A stretch of DNA of 64,000 nucleotides, from assembly GCF_003939025.1 (NCBI RefSeq), contig NZ_RQIH01000011.1, positions 214,530-278,529 on the forward strand. The letters run 5' to 3'. The notes under the pieces are model-generated. The model worked only from the letters and a program-made list of their open reading frames with translations, was not told the DNA's origin and did not search any database. Below are positions 1-9,481 of the stretch, one piece after another. Every line of letters starts with the position of its first letter. The stretch's first letter is position 1. The stretch is from Rhizobium sophoriradicis. GTDB taxonomy: Bacteria; Pseudomonadota; Alphaproteobacteria; Rhizobiales; Rhizobiaceae. Position numbers and translations under genes: made by a program.

Positions 1-1
1 A

Positions 2-427
2 CTCTACGAGCGCCCGGCAAACCTCTTCGTCGCCAAATTCATCGGCTCGCCGGCCATGAACATTATTCCGGCGACGATATCAGCCACCGGCAGCCAGACG
101 ACCGTGACGCTCACCGGCGGCATGTCGGTAACGCTCGATGTCGCGACCGACGTATCCGAGAAGGGCAAGCAGGCGAGCTTCGGCGTTCGTCCGGAGGATC
201 TGAGAATCGCCGACGGCGCCGATTACGTCTTCGAGGGCGAAGTGTCGATCGTCGAAGCGCTTGGCGAAGTGACGCTGCTCTATATCGAGGGTCTGGTTCC
301 CGGCGAGCCGATCGTCGTCAAGCTCCCGGGCATTTACGATGTCCATAAGGGCCAGAGGATGCGCTTTGCCGCCGACCGGCAGAAGTTGCATCTCTTTAAC
401 GCAAGCGGCCATACCTACCGGAAATGA
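2..427 (+). CDS. ABC transporter ATP-binding protein, C-terminal end (partial)
   Basis: The gene enters from the left edge; the frame is open from base 2 and stops at 425-427. The visible part begins LYERPANLFVAKFIGSPAMN, the signature that follows the ATPase core in MalK/UgpC/MsmK-type importer ATPases, and continues with a TOBE-type regulatory domain containing FGVRPEDLRI. Such proteins energise uptake of sugars or glycerol-3-phosphate. The nucleotide-binding core lies outside the window, so the substrate cannot be named. The first in-frame ATG at 56 is internal and not the start. Confidence 0.9.
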   Translation, partial: LYERPANLFVAKFIGSPAMNIIPATISATGSQTTVTLTGGMSVTLDVATDVSEKGKQASFGVRPEDLRIADGADYVFEGEVSIVEALGEVTLLYIEGLVPGEPIVVKLPGIYDVHKGQRMRFAADRQKLHLFNASGHTYRK

Positions 428-543
428 GCGAGCCATTTTTGGGGTAATATTCCCCTGAATTATACTTGGCGGAGCGGATTCTCACTTTCTGTTAAAGATC
501 GGCTGCTACCTTTTCCCAGTCAATTTATGAGGGGGATAAGCAA

Positions 544-957
544 GTGGCCGCTTCCAATCCGTCACAGCCAAGGTCTCATTTCCTGAGCAAGGAAGAATCC
601 TTCATGTACGACCGCGAGGCGCGGTTCAAAATGGAGGACACGATGAATGCCGCGCGCATCGAATATACGGAAAAGGGCGTCATGCACGCGGCTTCGCGCC
701 GTTGCGACATCGTCCGGATTTCGATGAGCAGCGCGACGCTCGCGATTCTCACCCAGTTCAACCTGCCGAAGCAGTTCTATCTGGACATTCCGGATGCCCG
801 CATCACCAAGGTCGGCTGCCTGCTGATGAAGGTCAACGCCAACAATACGATCGAAGTCCGCTTCCTGCGCCTGCTGACGCAGAAGGAGCTGAACAAGATC
901 TTCGTCTACAGCACGCACCCGGCGCACAAGGACTATGTTCTCGATATCCGCGCCTGA
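544..957 (+). CDS. PilZ-domain-like small protein
   Basis: Protein of 137 residues from a GTG start preceded by GAGGGGG at about 529-535. An ATG at 604 with its own AAGGAAG site (589-595) would give 117 residues, so the start is not settled. The body has basic residues (REAR, SRRCDIVRIS), then FYLDIPDA and an EVRFL strand, the order seen in degenerate PilZ beta barrels that bind cyclic-di-GMP. No complete RxxxR plus D/NxSxxG pair is obvious, so ligand binding is inferred. It is monocistronic and ends at a strong terminator facing edd. Confidence 0.65.
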   Translation: MAASNPSQPRSHFLSKEESFMYDREARFKMEDTMNAARIEYTEKGVMHAASRRCDIVRISMSSATLAILTQFNLPKQFYLDIPDARITKVGCLLMKVNANNTIEVRFLRLLTQKELNKIFVYSTHPAHKDYVLDIRA

Positions 958-980
958 CGGATAGATCGGGACTGCCAATA

Positions 981-1023
981 GCAAAAACCCGCGGGACGAT
1001 TCGCGCGCTCCGCGGGTTTTTGC
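981..1023. terminator. Bidirectional rho-independent terminator
   Basis: Perfect 14-base inverted arms (981-994 and 1010-1023) with A-run and T-run ends serve both the PilZ-like gene on the plus strand and edd on the minus strand. Confidence 0.9.
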
Positions 1024-1042
1024 TTATTTGCGTTGGTTACGT

Positions 1043-2863
1043 TCAGTGGAAGAGAACACTCGCACCCTGGTCCGAAGCGCCGACGGCGCGGCGGAAGGGC
1101 GCGAAGAGCTCGCGGCCCATGCCGAATTCATTGTCGGAGAGATCGACGCTCACCGGCTCGCGCTCGGCCATGTCGGCGGCATCGACGAGCACTTCGAGCG
1201 TGCCCTTGATCGCGTCCAGGCGAATGATATCGCCGTTCTTGATGCGGGCGATCGGGCCGCCGTCGACGGCTTCCGGCGTCACGTGGATGGCCGCCGGCAC
1301 CTTGCCGGAGGCGCCCGACATGCGTCCGTCGGTCAGGAGCGCCACGCGAAAACCGCGGTCCTGTAGCACGCCGAGCGGCGGCGTCAGCTTGTGCAGTTCC
1401 GGCATGCCGTTGGCCTTCGGGCCCTGGAAGCGCACGACGGCGACGAAATCGCGATTGAGCCTGCCTTCCTTGAAGGCATCCTGCAGTTCCTGCTGGCTGT
1501 GGAAGACGATCGCCGGCGCCTCGATGATATGGCGCTCCGGCTTGACGGCGGAGATCTTGATGACTGCCTTGCCGAGATTGCCGCGCAGCATCTTCAGGCC
1601 GCCATTGGCCTGGAACGGCGTTTCGATACTGGAGAGCACCTTCGGATCATGGCTCTTTTCCGGTGACGGCTCGCGCAGGACGGTGCTGTTTTCGCCGAGA
1701 CGGGCATCGACCGTATAGGCCTGGAGGCCCTGCCCGAAGACGGTGCGCACGTCGTCATGCACCAGGCCGTGCTTCAGGAGTTCCTTGATCAGGAAACCCA
1801 TGCCGCCGGCGGCCTGGAAATGGTTTACGTCGGCAAGCCCGTTCGGATAGACGCGAGCAAGCAGCGGCACGATTTCCGAAAGCTCGGCAATGTCCTGCCA
1901 GGTGAGCTGGATGCCGGCCGCCCGCGCCATGGCGACGAGGTGCAGTGTGTGGTTGGTCGAGCCGCCGGTCGCATGCAGGCCGACGACGCCGTTGACGACC
2001 GACCGTTCGTCGATCATCTCGCCGGCCGGGGTGAATTCATTGCCGAGCGCGGTGATCGCCAGCGCCCGCTTGGCGGCTTCGCGTGTCAGCGCTTCGCGCA
2101 GCGGCGTGCCCGGATTGATGAAGGAGGAGCCCGGCATATGGAAGCCCATGATCTCCATCAGCATCTGGTTGGAATTGGCGGTGCCGTAGAAGGTGCAGGT
2201 GCCGGGGCCGTGATAGGATTTCGATTCCGCTTCCAGCAGCTCGGCGCGGCCGACCTTGCCCTCGGCAAAGAGCTGGCGCACGCGCGACTTCTCGTCGTTC
2301 GGCAGGCCGGTCGTCATCGGCCCGGCCGGCACGAAGATCGACGGCAGATGCCCGAAGGAGAGTGCGGCGATGACGAGGCCGGGCACAATCTTGTCGCAGA
2401 CTCCGAGGAAGAGGGCGGCATCGAACATATTGTGCGACAGGCCGACGCCCGCCGACATGGCGATCAGGTCGCGCGAGAAGAGCGACAGCTCCATGCCCGG
2501 CTGTCCCTGGGTGACGCCGTCGCACATGGCAGGCACGCCGCCGGCCACCTGGGCGACGCCGCCTGCCTCGGCGGCCGCCTCACGGATGATGGCGGGATAG
2601 GTCTCGAACGGCTGGTGGGCCGAGAGCATGTCGTTATAGGCTGTGATGATGCCGAGATTGGGAATGCGGTCGCCGGCAAGCGCGTCCTTCTCGGCGGGGG
2701 AACAGACCGCAAAGCCATGGGCGAGGTTGGCGCAGCCGAGCACCGAACGTTGCACGCCCTTGGATGCGGCGGCGCGCAGGCGTTCCAGATAGCGCTCGCG
2801 GGTTGGCTTGGAGCGTTCGACGATGCGATCGGTGATCGCAGATATGCGTGCGTGAGCGGACAT
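1043..2863 (-). CDS. edd: Phosphogluconate dehydratase
   Basis: Edd dehydrates 6-phosphogluconate to 2-keto-3-deoxy-6-phosphogluconate, the first committed step of the Entner-Doudoroff pathway, in the cytoplasm. The 606-residue length matches the family. Visible IlvD/Edd signatures are MCDGVTQGQPGMELSLFSRD, the GVCDKIVPG segment around a probable iron-sulfur cysteine, and DGRMSGASGKVPAAIHVTPE near the C-terminus. It is the last gene of zwf-pgl-edd, 74 bases after pgl. No eda aldolase gene is in the window, so the next step must be encoded elsewhere. Confidence 0.97.
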   Translation of the reverse strand: MSAHARISAITDRIVERSKPTRERYLERLRAAASKGVQRSVLGCANLAHGFAVCSPAEKDALAGDRIPNLGIITAYNDMLSAHQPFETYPAIIREAAAEAGGVAQVAGGVPAMCDGVTQGQPGMELSLFSRDLIAMSAGVGLSHNMFDAALFLGVCDKIVPGLVIAALSFGHLPSIFVPAGPMTTGLPNDEKSRVRQLFAEGKVGRAELLEAESKSYHGPGTCTFYGTANSNQMLMEIMGFHMPGSSFINPGTPLREALTREAAKRALAITALGNEFTPAGEMIDERSVVNGVVGLHATGGSTNHTLHLVAMARAAGIQLTWQDIAELSEIVPLLARVYPNGLADVNHFQAAGGMGFLIKELLKHGLVHDDVRTVFGQGLQAYTVDARLGENSTVLREPSPEKSHDPKVLSSIETPFQANGGLKMLRGNLGKAVIKISAVKPERHIIEAPAIVFHSQQELQDAFKEGRLNRDFVAVVRFQGPKANGMPELHKLTPPLGVLQDRGFRVALLTDGRMSGASGKVPAAIHVTPEAVDGGPIARIKNGDIIRLDAIKGTLEVLVDAADMAEREPVSVDLSDNEFGMGRELFAPFRRAVGASDQGASVLFH

Positions 2864-2937
2864 GGAAAATCCCTGCCTTGTTCGTTGTTCTATCTGTTTC
2901 GCGGCTCTCGCCTGAATCTCGCCGGATCCGAGGTCGA

Positions 2938-3636
2938 TCAGGGAGCCCAGTAGATCTCGACCGGGGAAGTGGCCCGGCGCAGAACGGCGCGGATCGGCAT
3001 GTCTGCCTCGTCACCGCTGCCTTCCGCCTTGGCGAGAACGTCTTTTTTGCCTTCGCCCTCGATATGGAGAACCAGGAGTGCGGCATCCTGAAGACTGGAG
3101 AAGGTGAAGGTCAGCCGCGGCTCGCCGGCTCCTTCCGCCTCCATGGTGATGACGCCGCGCGGCGTCGAGGCATCGAGCGCCTCGGCAAGATTGCTGCCGC
3201 CGGGAAAGAACGACGCCGTGTGGCCGTCGCCGCCCATGCCGAGGATGACCACATCGAAGGGGATGCCGATCTCGGCGCTTTTTTCCGTCGCCAGCCTTGC
3301 CGCCTCCTCGACCGAGGCTGCCGGCTGGTACAGCGGCACGAACCGCGCCGCCGTCGCCTTGTTCTGCAAGAGGTTGGCATCGACCAGCAGATGGTTCGAG
3401 CGCGGATTGTCGGCCGGCACGAAACGTTCGTCGACCAGCGTGATCGTCACCTTGTCCCAGGCGATGTCGCGTGTCGAAAGCGCCTGGAAGAAGGCCTTCG
3501 GCGTCGAGCCGCCGGAAACGGCGATGGAGGCGGCGCCGCGGGCGGCGATCGCCGCCGAGAGCCTGTCGGCGACCTTGTCGGCGAGGCTGCCTGCGAGGTC
3601 TGCGGCACTGGCGAAGGAATGCAGGGTCGATGCCAT
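2938..3636 (-). CDS. pgl: 6-phosphogluconolactonase
   Basis: Hydrolyses 6-phosphogluconolactone to 6-phosphogluconate between Zwf and Edd. The DevB/SOL-type sequence includes AVSGGSTPKAFFQAL, VTLVDERFVP and VILGMGGDGHTASFFPG. I place the start at ATG 3636 (MASTLHSF, 232 residues), not at the in-frame ATG 3660, because 3660 lies inside zwf and the AGGAC ribosome site (around 3645-3649, overlapping the zwf stop) is correctly spaced for 3636. Tight coupling to zwf suggests co-translation. Confidence 0.95.
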   Translation of the reverse strand: MASTLHSFASAADLAGSLADKVADRLSAAIAARGAASIAVSGGSTPKAFFQALSTRDIAWDKVTITLVDERFVPADNPRSNHLLVDANLLQNKATAARFVPLYQPAASVEEAARLATEKSAEIGIPFDVVILGMGGDGHTASFFPGGSNLAEALDASTPRGVITMEAEGAGEPRLTFTFSSLQDAALLVLHIEGEGKKDVLAKAEGSGDEADMPIRAVLRRATSPVEIYWAP

Positions 3637-3646
3637 CGATGTCGTC

Positions 3647-5122
3647 CTAGATATCGTCATGCCAGGTGCGGCCGTCGCGCTCGATCAGCGCGATGGCCTG
3701 GCTCGGGCCCCAGGTGCCGGCCGTATAGCCCTGCACCTGCTGGCCGGTGGTTTCCCAACCTTTCAGTATCGGGTCGACCCATCTCCATGCGGCCTCGACT
3801 TCGTCGCGGCGCATGAACAATGTCTGGTTGGAGCGGATCACGTCCATCAGCAGGCGTTCATAGGCGTCGGGATTGCGAACGTTGAAGGCCTGGGCGAAGC
3901 TCATGTCGAGCGAAACGTTGCGCAGGCGCATGCCGCCCGGACCCGGGTCCTTGATCATCAGCGACTGCTTGACGCCCTCGTCCGGCTGCAGGCGGATGAT
4001 CAGCTGGTTCTGGCTGATGCGGCCGGCGGCCTGATCGAAGATCGCATGCGGGATCGACTTGAAGGTGATGACGATCTCGGACATGCGCCCGGTAAGCCGC
4101 TTGCCGGTTCTGATGTAGAAGGGAACGCCGGCCCAGCGCCAATTGTTGATCTCGGCCTTGATGGCGACGAAGGTCTCGGTGTTGGAGACGCCGCCTTCGA
4201 GCTCTTCGAGATAGCCCTTGACCGGGCCGCTGCCCGAGGCGCCGGCGCGATACTGGCCGCGCACCGTCGCCTGCTCGACATTCGAGGCATCGAGCGGCTT
4301 CAGCGCCCGCAGCACCTTCAGCTTCTCGTCGCGAACGGCTTCCGAATCCATCGACGAGGGCACTTCCATCGCCGTCAGGCAGAGCAGCTGCAGAATGTGG
4401 TTCTGCACCATGTCGCGCAGTGCGCCCGCCGTATCGTAATAGCCTGCGCGGCCCTCGAGGCCGACCGATTCGGCCACGGTGATCTGCACGTGATCGATGT
4501 AGTTGGCATTCCACAGCGGCTCGTAGAGCGCATTGGCAAAGCGCAGCGCCATCAGGTTCTGCACCGTTTCCTTGCCGAGATAGTGGTCGATGCGGAAGAT
4601 CTGCTCTTCCTTGAAGGCCCGGCCTATCATGTCGTTGAGCTGCAGCGCCGAGGCGAGGTCGCGGCCGATCGGCTTTTCGACGACGATGCGGGTCGATTTG
4701 GTAATCAGCTTATGGTCGGAGATCTTCTGCGAAATGTCGCCGAAGATGCCGGGTGCGACCGCCAGATAGAAGGCGCGCACCCGATCCTTGCTTTCGTCGA
4801 GCAGCTTCTTCAGCTGATCCCAGCCGCTGTCGGAGCGGGCATCCACCGAGACGTAATAGAGGCGGGCGCAGAACTTCTCGACTTCATTCTCGTCATATTC
4901 GCCCTTCTTCAGGTGTTCCTGCAGCGCGTCGCGGGCGAATTTGCGGTATTCCTCGTGCGTCAGCGGGCTGCGCGAAGCGCCGATCACCCTGGTCGGTTCG
5001 CCGAACTGGCCTTCGATCTGGCGGTGATAGAGGGCCGGCAGCAACTTGCGTTCGGCAAGGTCGCCGCTGCCGCCGAAGACGACGTAATCAAAAGGCTCAA
5101 CGGGAATGATCTGGCTGCTCAT
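3647..5122 (-). CDS. zwf: Glucose-6-phosphate 1-dehydrogenase
   Basis: Oxidises glucose-6-phosphate to 6-phosphogluconolactone with reduction of NADP. The 491-residue protein has the nucleotide-binding motif FGGSGDLAERK at residues 16-26, EKPIG at 149-153 and the active-site signature RIDHYLGKE at 177-185. It is the promoter-proximal gene of zwf-pgl-edd. The upstream region (5123-5257) is AT-rich with the small palindrome AATCGATT, which could be an operator, but no regulator gene is adjacent. Confidence 0.97.
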   Translation of the reverse strand: MSSQIIPVEPFDYVVFGGSGDLAERKLLPALYHRQIEGQFGEPTRVIGASRSPLTHEEYRKFARDALQEHLKKGEYDENEVEKFCARLYYVSVDARSDSGWDQLKKLLDESKDRVRAFYLAVAPGIFGDISQKISDHKLITKSTRIVVEKPIGRDLASALQLNDMIGRAFKEEQIFRIDHYLGKETVQNLMALRFANALYEPLWNANYIDHVQITVAESVGLEGRAGYYDTAGALRDMVQNHILQLLCLTAMEVPSSMDSEAVRDEKLKVLRALKPLDASNVEQATVRGQYRAGASGSGPVKGYLEELEGGVSNTETFVAIKAEINNWRWAGVPFYIRTGKRLTGRMSEIVITFKSIPHAIFDQAAGRISQNQLIIRLQPDEGVKQSLMIKDPGPGGMRLRNVSLDMSFAQAFNVRNPDAYERLLMDVIRSNQTLFMRRDEVEAAWRWVDPILKGWETTGQQVQGYTAGTWGPSQAIALIERDGRTWHDDI

Positions 5123-5257
5123 GAGCTTGGTCTCTCAATCAGGCTGGTTGGCGGCCCTTTTAATCTAATCGATTTAAAAAAGCCAGTGTGCAGTGCAATG
5201 AATTTGTCAGGCACCGGTTTTAAAGCGAATTTCCATGAGAGGAAATCCGCAATCGGA

Positions 5258-6553
5258 CTAAAACTTGTCGCGAAGCGCAAACCACGACAAGGCGAGGAAA
5301 AGCAGCGGCGCTCGCATACGGGCTCCACCGGGAAAGGCCGGAATATCGAGCGATTTGAACAGATGCAGATCGCCGGATTTGCCAACAACCATTTCCGCAT
5401 AGAGCTTGCCACAATAGTTTGACAGCATGACGCCATGGCCGGAATAACCGCCGATCGAGGTGACGCCGGGCATCACTTCGCGCACGAAGAGCTGGCGTGG
5501 CATGGTGATGCCGACGCTGCCGCCCCAGGCATGGGTGATTTCGATGCCTTTCAGGGCGGGATAGATTTCGCCGATCTGCCGGCGGATATGCTGCGAAATG
5601 TCTCGCGGATTGTCGGCCGTATAGGCCTCGCGTCCGCCGAAGAGTAGACGGCCTTCGAATCGGCGGAAATAACGCACGACGAAGCGCGAATCGGCGACGG
5701 CCTCGCCGCCCGGCAGCACTTCGGGATGTTTATCGAGCGCGGCGGTGGCGCCGATGAAGGAGCGGATCGGCATGACATGGCTTGCCGTCACCGGTTCGAG
5801 GCCGTCGATATGCCCGTCGCAGGCGATCAGCGCCCGATCGGCGGTGATCGTGCCCCTTTCGGTTTCGACCGTCACCTTGCCGCCGCCCTGGCGGATCGCC
5901 TTTGCCGGCGTCATCTCGAAGATGGCAGCCCCCGCATCGGCGGCCACCCGCGCCAGCCCGACGAGCAGTTTCAGCGGATGGATGTGGCCGGTGCCGACAT
6001 CGCGCACACCGCAATAAAAGCGTTTCGAGCCGAGCCGCTCCTGCGTCTCTTTCTTGTCCATAAAGCTGATGTGGGGATAGTCGTACCGCCGCGCGGCGAT
6101 TTCGGCATTCTCGCGATAGTCGCGTTCATAGCTTGCCTTGTGCGCGACGTTGAGCTGGCCGGGCACATAATCGATCTCGATCCGATGGTCCCGAGCGAAA
6201 TCGAGAAGATGGTGCTTGGCCGCCTCGGCAACGTTAAACAGCGCCTTCGAGCGTTCAAAGCCGATCTTTTCCTCCAGCTCTTCCGGCCACCATCGCTGGC
6301 CGGTCCCGAGCTGTCCGCCATTGCGCCCGGACGCCCCGTCGCCGAAGCGCCAGGCCTCGATCAGCACCACCGAAACCCCTGACTTGGCAAGGTGATAGGC
6401 GGCCTGCAGGCCGGTATAGCCACCGCCGATGATGGCGACGTCGCATGTTCTCGAGCCGTCGAGAGCGGCATAGGTCGGCCGCTCGCCGACGGAGGCCTGA
6501 TACCAGGATAGCCCGGGCGCGATCGGGCTTTGCCACATCTCATCAGATGCCAT
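5258..6553 (-). CDS. puuB: Gamma-glutamylputrescine oxidase-type FAD oxidoreductase
   Basis: DadA-fold flavoenzyme of 431 residues. CDVAIIGGGYTGLQAAYHLA is the dinucleotide-binding motif, followed by GASGRNGGQLG; GTGHIHPLKLLVG, YFRRFEGRLLFGGREAY and GYSGHGV match E. coli PuuB as recalled. It would oxidise gamma-glutamylputrescine to the aldehyde with release of H2O2. ATG 6553 is preferred over the in-frame GTG at 6565, since GAGGG lies 7-11 bases before the ATG; the GTG overlaps the puuA stop. It follows puuA directly in one transcription unit. Confidence 0.85.
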   Translation of the reverse strand: MASDEMWQSPIAPGLSWYQASVGERPTYAALDGSRTCDVAIIGGGYTGLQAAYHLAKSGVSVVLIEAWRFGDGASGRNGGQLGTGQRWWPEELEEKIGFERSKALFNVAEAAKHHLLDFARDHRIEIDYVPGQLNVAHKASYERDYRENAEIAARRYDYPHISFMDKKETQERLGSKRFYCGVRDVGTGHIHPLKLLVGLARVAADAGAAIFEMTPAKAIRQGGGKVTVETERGTITADRALIACDGHIDGLEPVTASHVMPIRSFIGATAALDKHPEVLPGGEAVADSRFVVRYFRRFEGRLLFGGREAYTADNPRDISQHIRRQIGEIYPALKGIEITHAWGGSVGITMPRQLFVREVMPGVTSIGGYSGHGVMLSNYCGKLYAEMVVGKSGDLHLFKSLDIPAFPGGARMRAPLLFLALSWFALRDKF

Positions 6554-6561
6554 CCTATCCC

Positions 6562-7998
6562 TCACACGTTGAGCAGAAGGAATTCCCGCTCCCAGGGGCT
6601 GATCACCTGCATGAAGGTCTCGAACTCGCCGCGCTTGACGCCGGCATAAAGGCCGATGAACTGCTTGCCGAACACCTCTTCGAAGGCGGGCTCATCCTCC
6701 ATCAGCGCCACCGCTTCCAAGAGGCCGCGCGGCAGGTCGATCGAGCCCTCATTGGCAGAATCCTCCGTCGGCGCCGTCGGCTCGATCTGCTTCATGATGC
6801 CGAGCAGGCCGGAAGCGAGCGAGGCGGCGAGCGCCAGATAGGGATTGGCGTCCGAACTCGGCAGCCGGTTTTCCACGCGCCTGGCCTGCGGATCGGACAC
6901 CGGGACGCGGAAGGCGGTGGTCCGGTTGTCGTAACCCCAGGCATTGTTGACAGGGCAGGACATGTCCGGCTGCAGGCGCCGGTAGGAATTCACGTAAGGG
7001 GCAAGCATCGCCAGCGCGCTCGGCACGAATTTCTGCATACCGCCGATGAAGTGGAAGAATTCCTTCGAGGCCGATCCATCCGCATTGGAGAAGACGTTCC
7101 GGCCCGTCTCGATATTGACCACCGACTGGTGGATATGCATTGCCGACCCCGGCTGGCCCTGCATCGGCTTGGCCATGAAGGTCGCATAGATGTCGTGTTT
7201 CAGGGCCGCCTCGCGGATCGTGCGCTTGAACAGGAAGACCTGGTCGGCAAGCTCGATCGGATTGCCGTGGCGCAGGTTGATTTCAAGTTGGGCCGGTCCC
7301 TCTTCATGGATCAGCGTGTCGATCTCGAGCCCCTGTTTCTCCGAGAAATGGTAGATGTCGTCGATCAATTCGTCGAATTCGTTGATGCCGGCGATCGAAT
7401 AACCCTGGCCGCCGAGGATCGAGCGGCCGGAGCGGCCCTTCGGCGGATGCAGCGGATAGTCGGGGTCGTCATTCTTGGCAACCAGGTAGAATTCGATCTC
7501 GGGCGCGACGATCGGCTTCCAGCCGCGGTCGTGATAAAGGCTCATGATCCGCTTCAGCACGTTGCGCGGCGTATAGGGCACTTCGCCGCCGTCCGAATCG
7601 ACGATGTCGCAGATCACCTGCGCCGTCGGGTCACTCTCCCAGGGCACGACCGAAAGCGTCGAAAGATCGGGCATCAGCTTCAGGTCGCTGTCGCGCGGCT
7701 CGTAGCGGAAGCTCTCCGTCTCTTCCGGGTACTCGCCGGAAATCGTGTGCCGGTAGATCGCCGAAGGCAGCGCCAGCGAGGTGTTGGAGGTGAATTTCGA
7801 ACTCGGCATCATCTTGCCGCGCGGCACGCCGGCAAGGTCGGGCGTGATGCATTCGATGTCTTCGATGCCCCTGGCTCTCAGCCACTGCGCCGCTTCCTTC
7901 CAGTTCGCAACGCCGCGCAGGGATCCGGGGTCCGGGGGAGTTTTCGTCGAGGCGGGTACGGTTCTGGCAGGCTTCAGCGTCGTCTTTTTTGGGGACAT
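6562..7998 (-). CDS. puuA: Glutamine-synthetase-family gamma-glutamylputrescine synthetase
   Basis: Protein of 478 residues with the glutamine synthetase catalytic fold: EIEFYLV, the GPAQLEINLRHG strand, MHIHQSV, and NSYRRLQPDMSCPVN followed by NRTTAFRVP. Length and the oxidase partner puuB identify it as a PuuA-like enzyme that ligates glutamate to putrescine with ATP rather than a nitrogen-assimilating GlnA. The N-terminal Lys/Thr/Pro-rich segment of about 30 residues is not part of the fold. The putrescine importer potFGHI lies 11 kb away, so uptake and breakdown may act together. Confidence 0.85.
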   Translation of the reverse strand: MSPKKTTLKPARTVPASTKTPPDPGSLRGVANWKEAAQWLRARGIEDIECITPDLAGVPRGKMMPSSKFTSNTSLALPSAIYRHTISGEYPEETESFRYEPRDSDLKLMPDLSTLSVVPWESDPTAQVICDIVDSDGGEVPYTPRNVLKRIMSLYHDRGWKPIVAPEIEFYLVAKNDDPDYPLHPPKGRSGRSILGGQGYSIAGINEFDELIDDIYHFSEKQGLEIDTLIHEEGPAQLEINLRHGNPIELADQVFLFKRTIREAALKHDIYATFMAKPMQGQPGSAMHIHQSVVNIETGRNVFSNADGSASKEFFHFIGGMQKFVPSALAMLAPYVNSYRRLQPDMSCPVNNAWGYDNRTTAFRVPVSDPQARRVENRLPSSDANPYLALAASLASGLLGIMKQIEPTAPTEDSANEGSIDLPRGLLEAVALMEDEPAFEEVFGKQFIGLYAGVKRGEFETFMQVISPWEREFLLLNV

Positions 7999-8085
7999 GA
8001 CACACCGGTTTGGTTGATCTTGGCGCCATCATAGCCGGACTTTGCCAATTGGCGAGAGGTCGAGAACGTTGACTTTCGCTCTTCG

Positions 8086-9306
8086 ATGGAAAAGAAGACG
8101 CCGGATTTGATTAAGGAAACGGGTTTGCAGCGCAAAAGCGACGTCATCGTCATCGGCGCCGGGGCGGCGGGCATGATGGCGGCCATCCGCGCGGGAAAAC
8201 GCGGTCGCTCGGTCTTGGTTCTCGACCATGCGCGAGCGCCCGGCGAGAAGATCCGCATCTCCGGCGGCGGCCGCTGCAATTTCACCAATATCCATGCCGG
8301 GCCGAAGAATTTTCTGTCCGCCAATCCGCATTTCTGCAAGTCGGCGCTTGCCCGTTTCACGCCTGCCGATTTCATCGCCATGGTCGAGCGGCACCGCATT
8401 GCCTGGCATGAAAAGACGCTCGGCCAGCTGTTCTGCGACGACAGTGCCAAGGACATCATCCGCATGCTCTTGGACGAGATGCGCGCCGCCGGCGCGGCAC
8501 TCGATCTCACTACCGAGATAACAGGCGTCGAAAGGACCGATGCGGGCTTCCGCGTCTCGACCGGGCAGGGCGCCTATGAAGCCTCATCGCTGATCGTTGC
8601 GACCGGCGGCAAATCGATCCCGAAGATGGGCGCCACCGGCTTTGCCTATCGCCTCGCCGAGCAGTTCGGCCTGGCCGTGCTCGAAACCCGCCCGGCCCTG
8701 GTGCCGTTGACGCTCGATCCCGGCCTGCTCGCAAGCATTGGGCCGCTTGCCGGCATTTCCGCTCCGGCCGAAATCCGTCATGGCAAGACCGCCTTCCGCG
8801 AAGCGCTGCTGTTTACCCATCGGGGCCTCAGCGGACCTGCGATCCTGCAGATCTCCTCCTATTGGCGCGAAGGCGACGAAATCGTCCTTGCCATCGAACC
8901 GGATATCGACATCGCCGCGCAGCTGAAGGCGGCAAAGCAGCTGAACGGCCGCCAGTCGGCCCAGACCGCGCTTGGCGAGATCCTGCCGAAGCGGCTGGCG
9001 CAGTTTCTCGTCGAGCGCGAAAAAATCTCCGGCAATATGGCGGACCTACCCGACAAGGCGCTGCTGCGTCTTGCCGCGAGCGCCCAGAACTTCGCGGTCA
9101 AGCCTTCCGGCTCCGAAGGCTATCGCACCGCCGAAGTGACGCTCGGGGGCGTCGACACGGCTGCGCTCGATTCCCGCAGCATGGAGGCGAAGGCCGTGCC
9201 CGGCCTCTATTTCATCGGCGAATGCGTCGACGTCACCGGCTGGCTCGGCGGCTATAATTTCCAATGGGCCTGGGCCTCGGGATTTGCCGCGGGCGAATAC
9301 GCCTGA
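8086..9306 (+). CDS. BaiN/HI0933-family FAD-dependent oxidoreductase
   Basis: Flavoprotein of 406 residues. It starts with the Rossmann motif VIVIGAGAAGMMAAIRAGKRG, then GEKIRISGGGRCNFTN, the family hallmark, then VATGGKSIPKMGATGFAY and the C-terminal FAD motif GLYFIGECVDVTGWLGGYNF. This group (HI0933/YhiN, often called aminoacetone oxidase family) has no settled substrate. The ATG at 8086 lacks a clear ribosome site; a TTG near 8124 after AAGGAAACGGG is a possible alternative. It is divergent from puuA with an 87-base gap. Confidence 0.88.
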   Translation: MEKKTPDLIKETGLQRKSDVIVIGAGAAGMMAAIRAGKRGRSVLVLDHARAPGEKIRISGGGRCNFTNIHAGPKNFLSANPHFCKSALARFTPADFIAMVERHRIAWHEKTLGQLFCDDSAKDIIRMLLDEMRAAGAALDLTTEITGVERTDAGFRVSTGQGAYEASSLIVATGGKSIPKMGATGFAYRLAEQFGLAVLETRPALVPLTLDPGLLASIGPLAGISAPAEIRHGKTAFREALLFTHRGLSGPAILQISSYWREGDEIVLAIEPDIDIAAQLKAAKQLNGRQSAQTALGEILPKRLAQFLVEREKISGNMADLPDKALLRLAASAQNFAVKPSGSEGYRTAEVTLGGVDTAALDSRSMEAKAVPGLYFIGECVDVTGWLGGYNFQWAWASGFAAGEYA

Positions 9307-9481
9307 AGCTTTCCTTTCCTGGCGGAACTGCTGCCGCGTATATTAGCAATACGATTCAAGACTTCTTAAGAGAGGTGCGCCATCCTGTCTCAATTGGCGG
9401 TTTGCAAAGCTCTTCCTAGATTAAGCTTTACCCGCAAGCCGTTTTGTTGGATTGTTGTGTCAGAAGAGTGAGGTTTCGAGC

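Noticed and set aside
5158..5178. AT-rich palindromic stretch upstream of zwf as a named operator (for example HexR-type)
   Set aside because: Only an 8-base palindrome is perfect and no cognate regulator is adjacent, so no named site is claimed.
3104..5422. Open frame of 772 codons on the plus strand across pgl and zwf
   Set aside because: Antisense to two clear enzymes with family motifs; the low-complexity translation has no domain.
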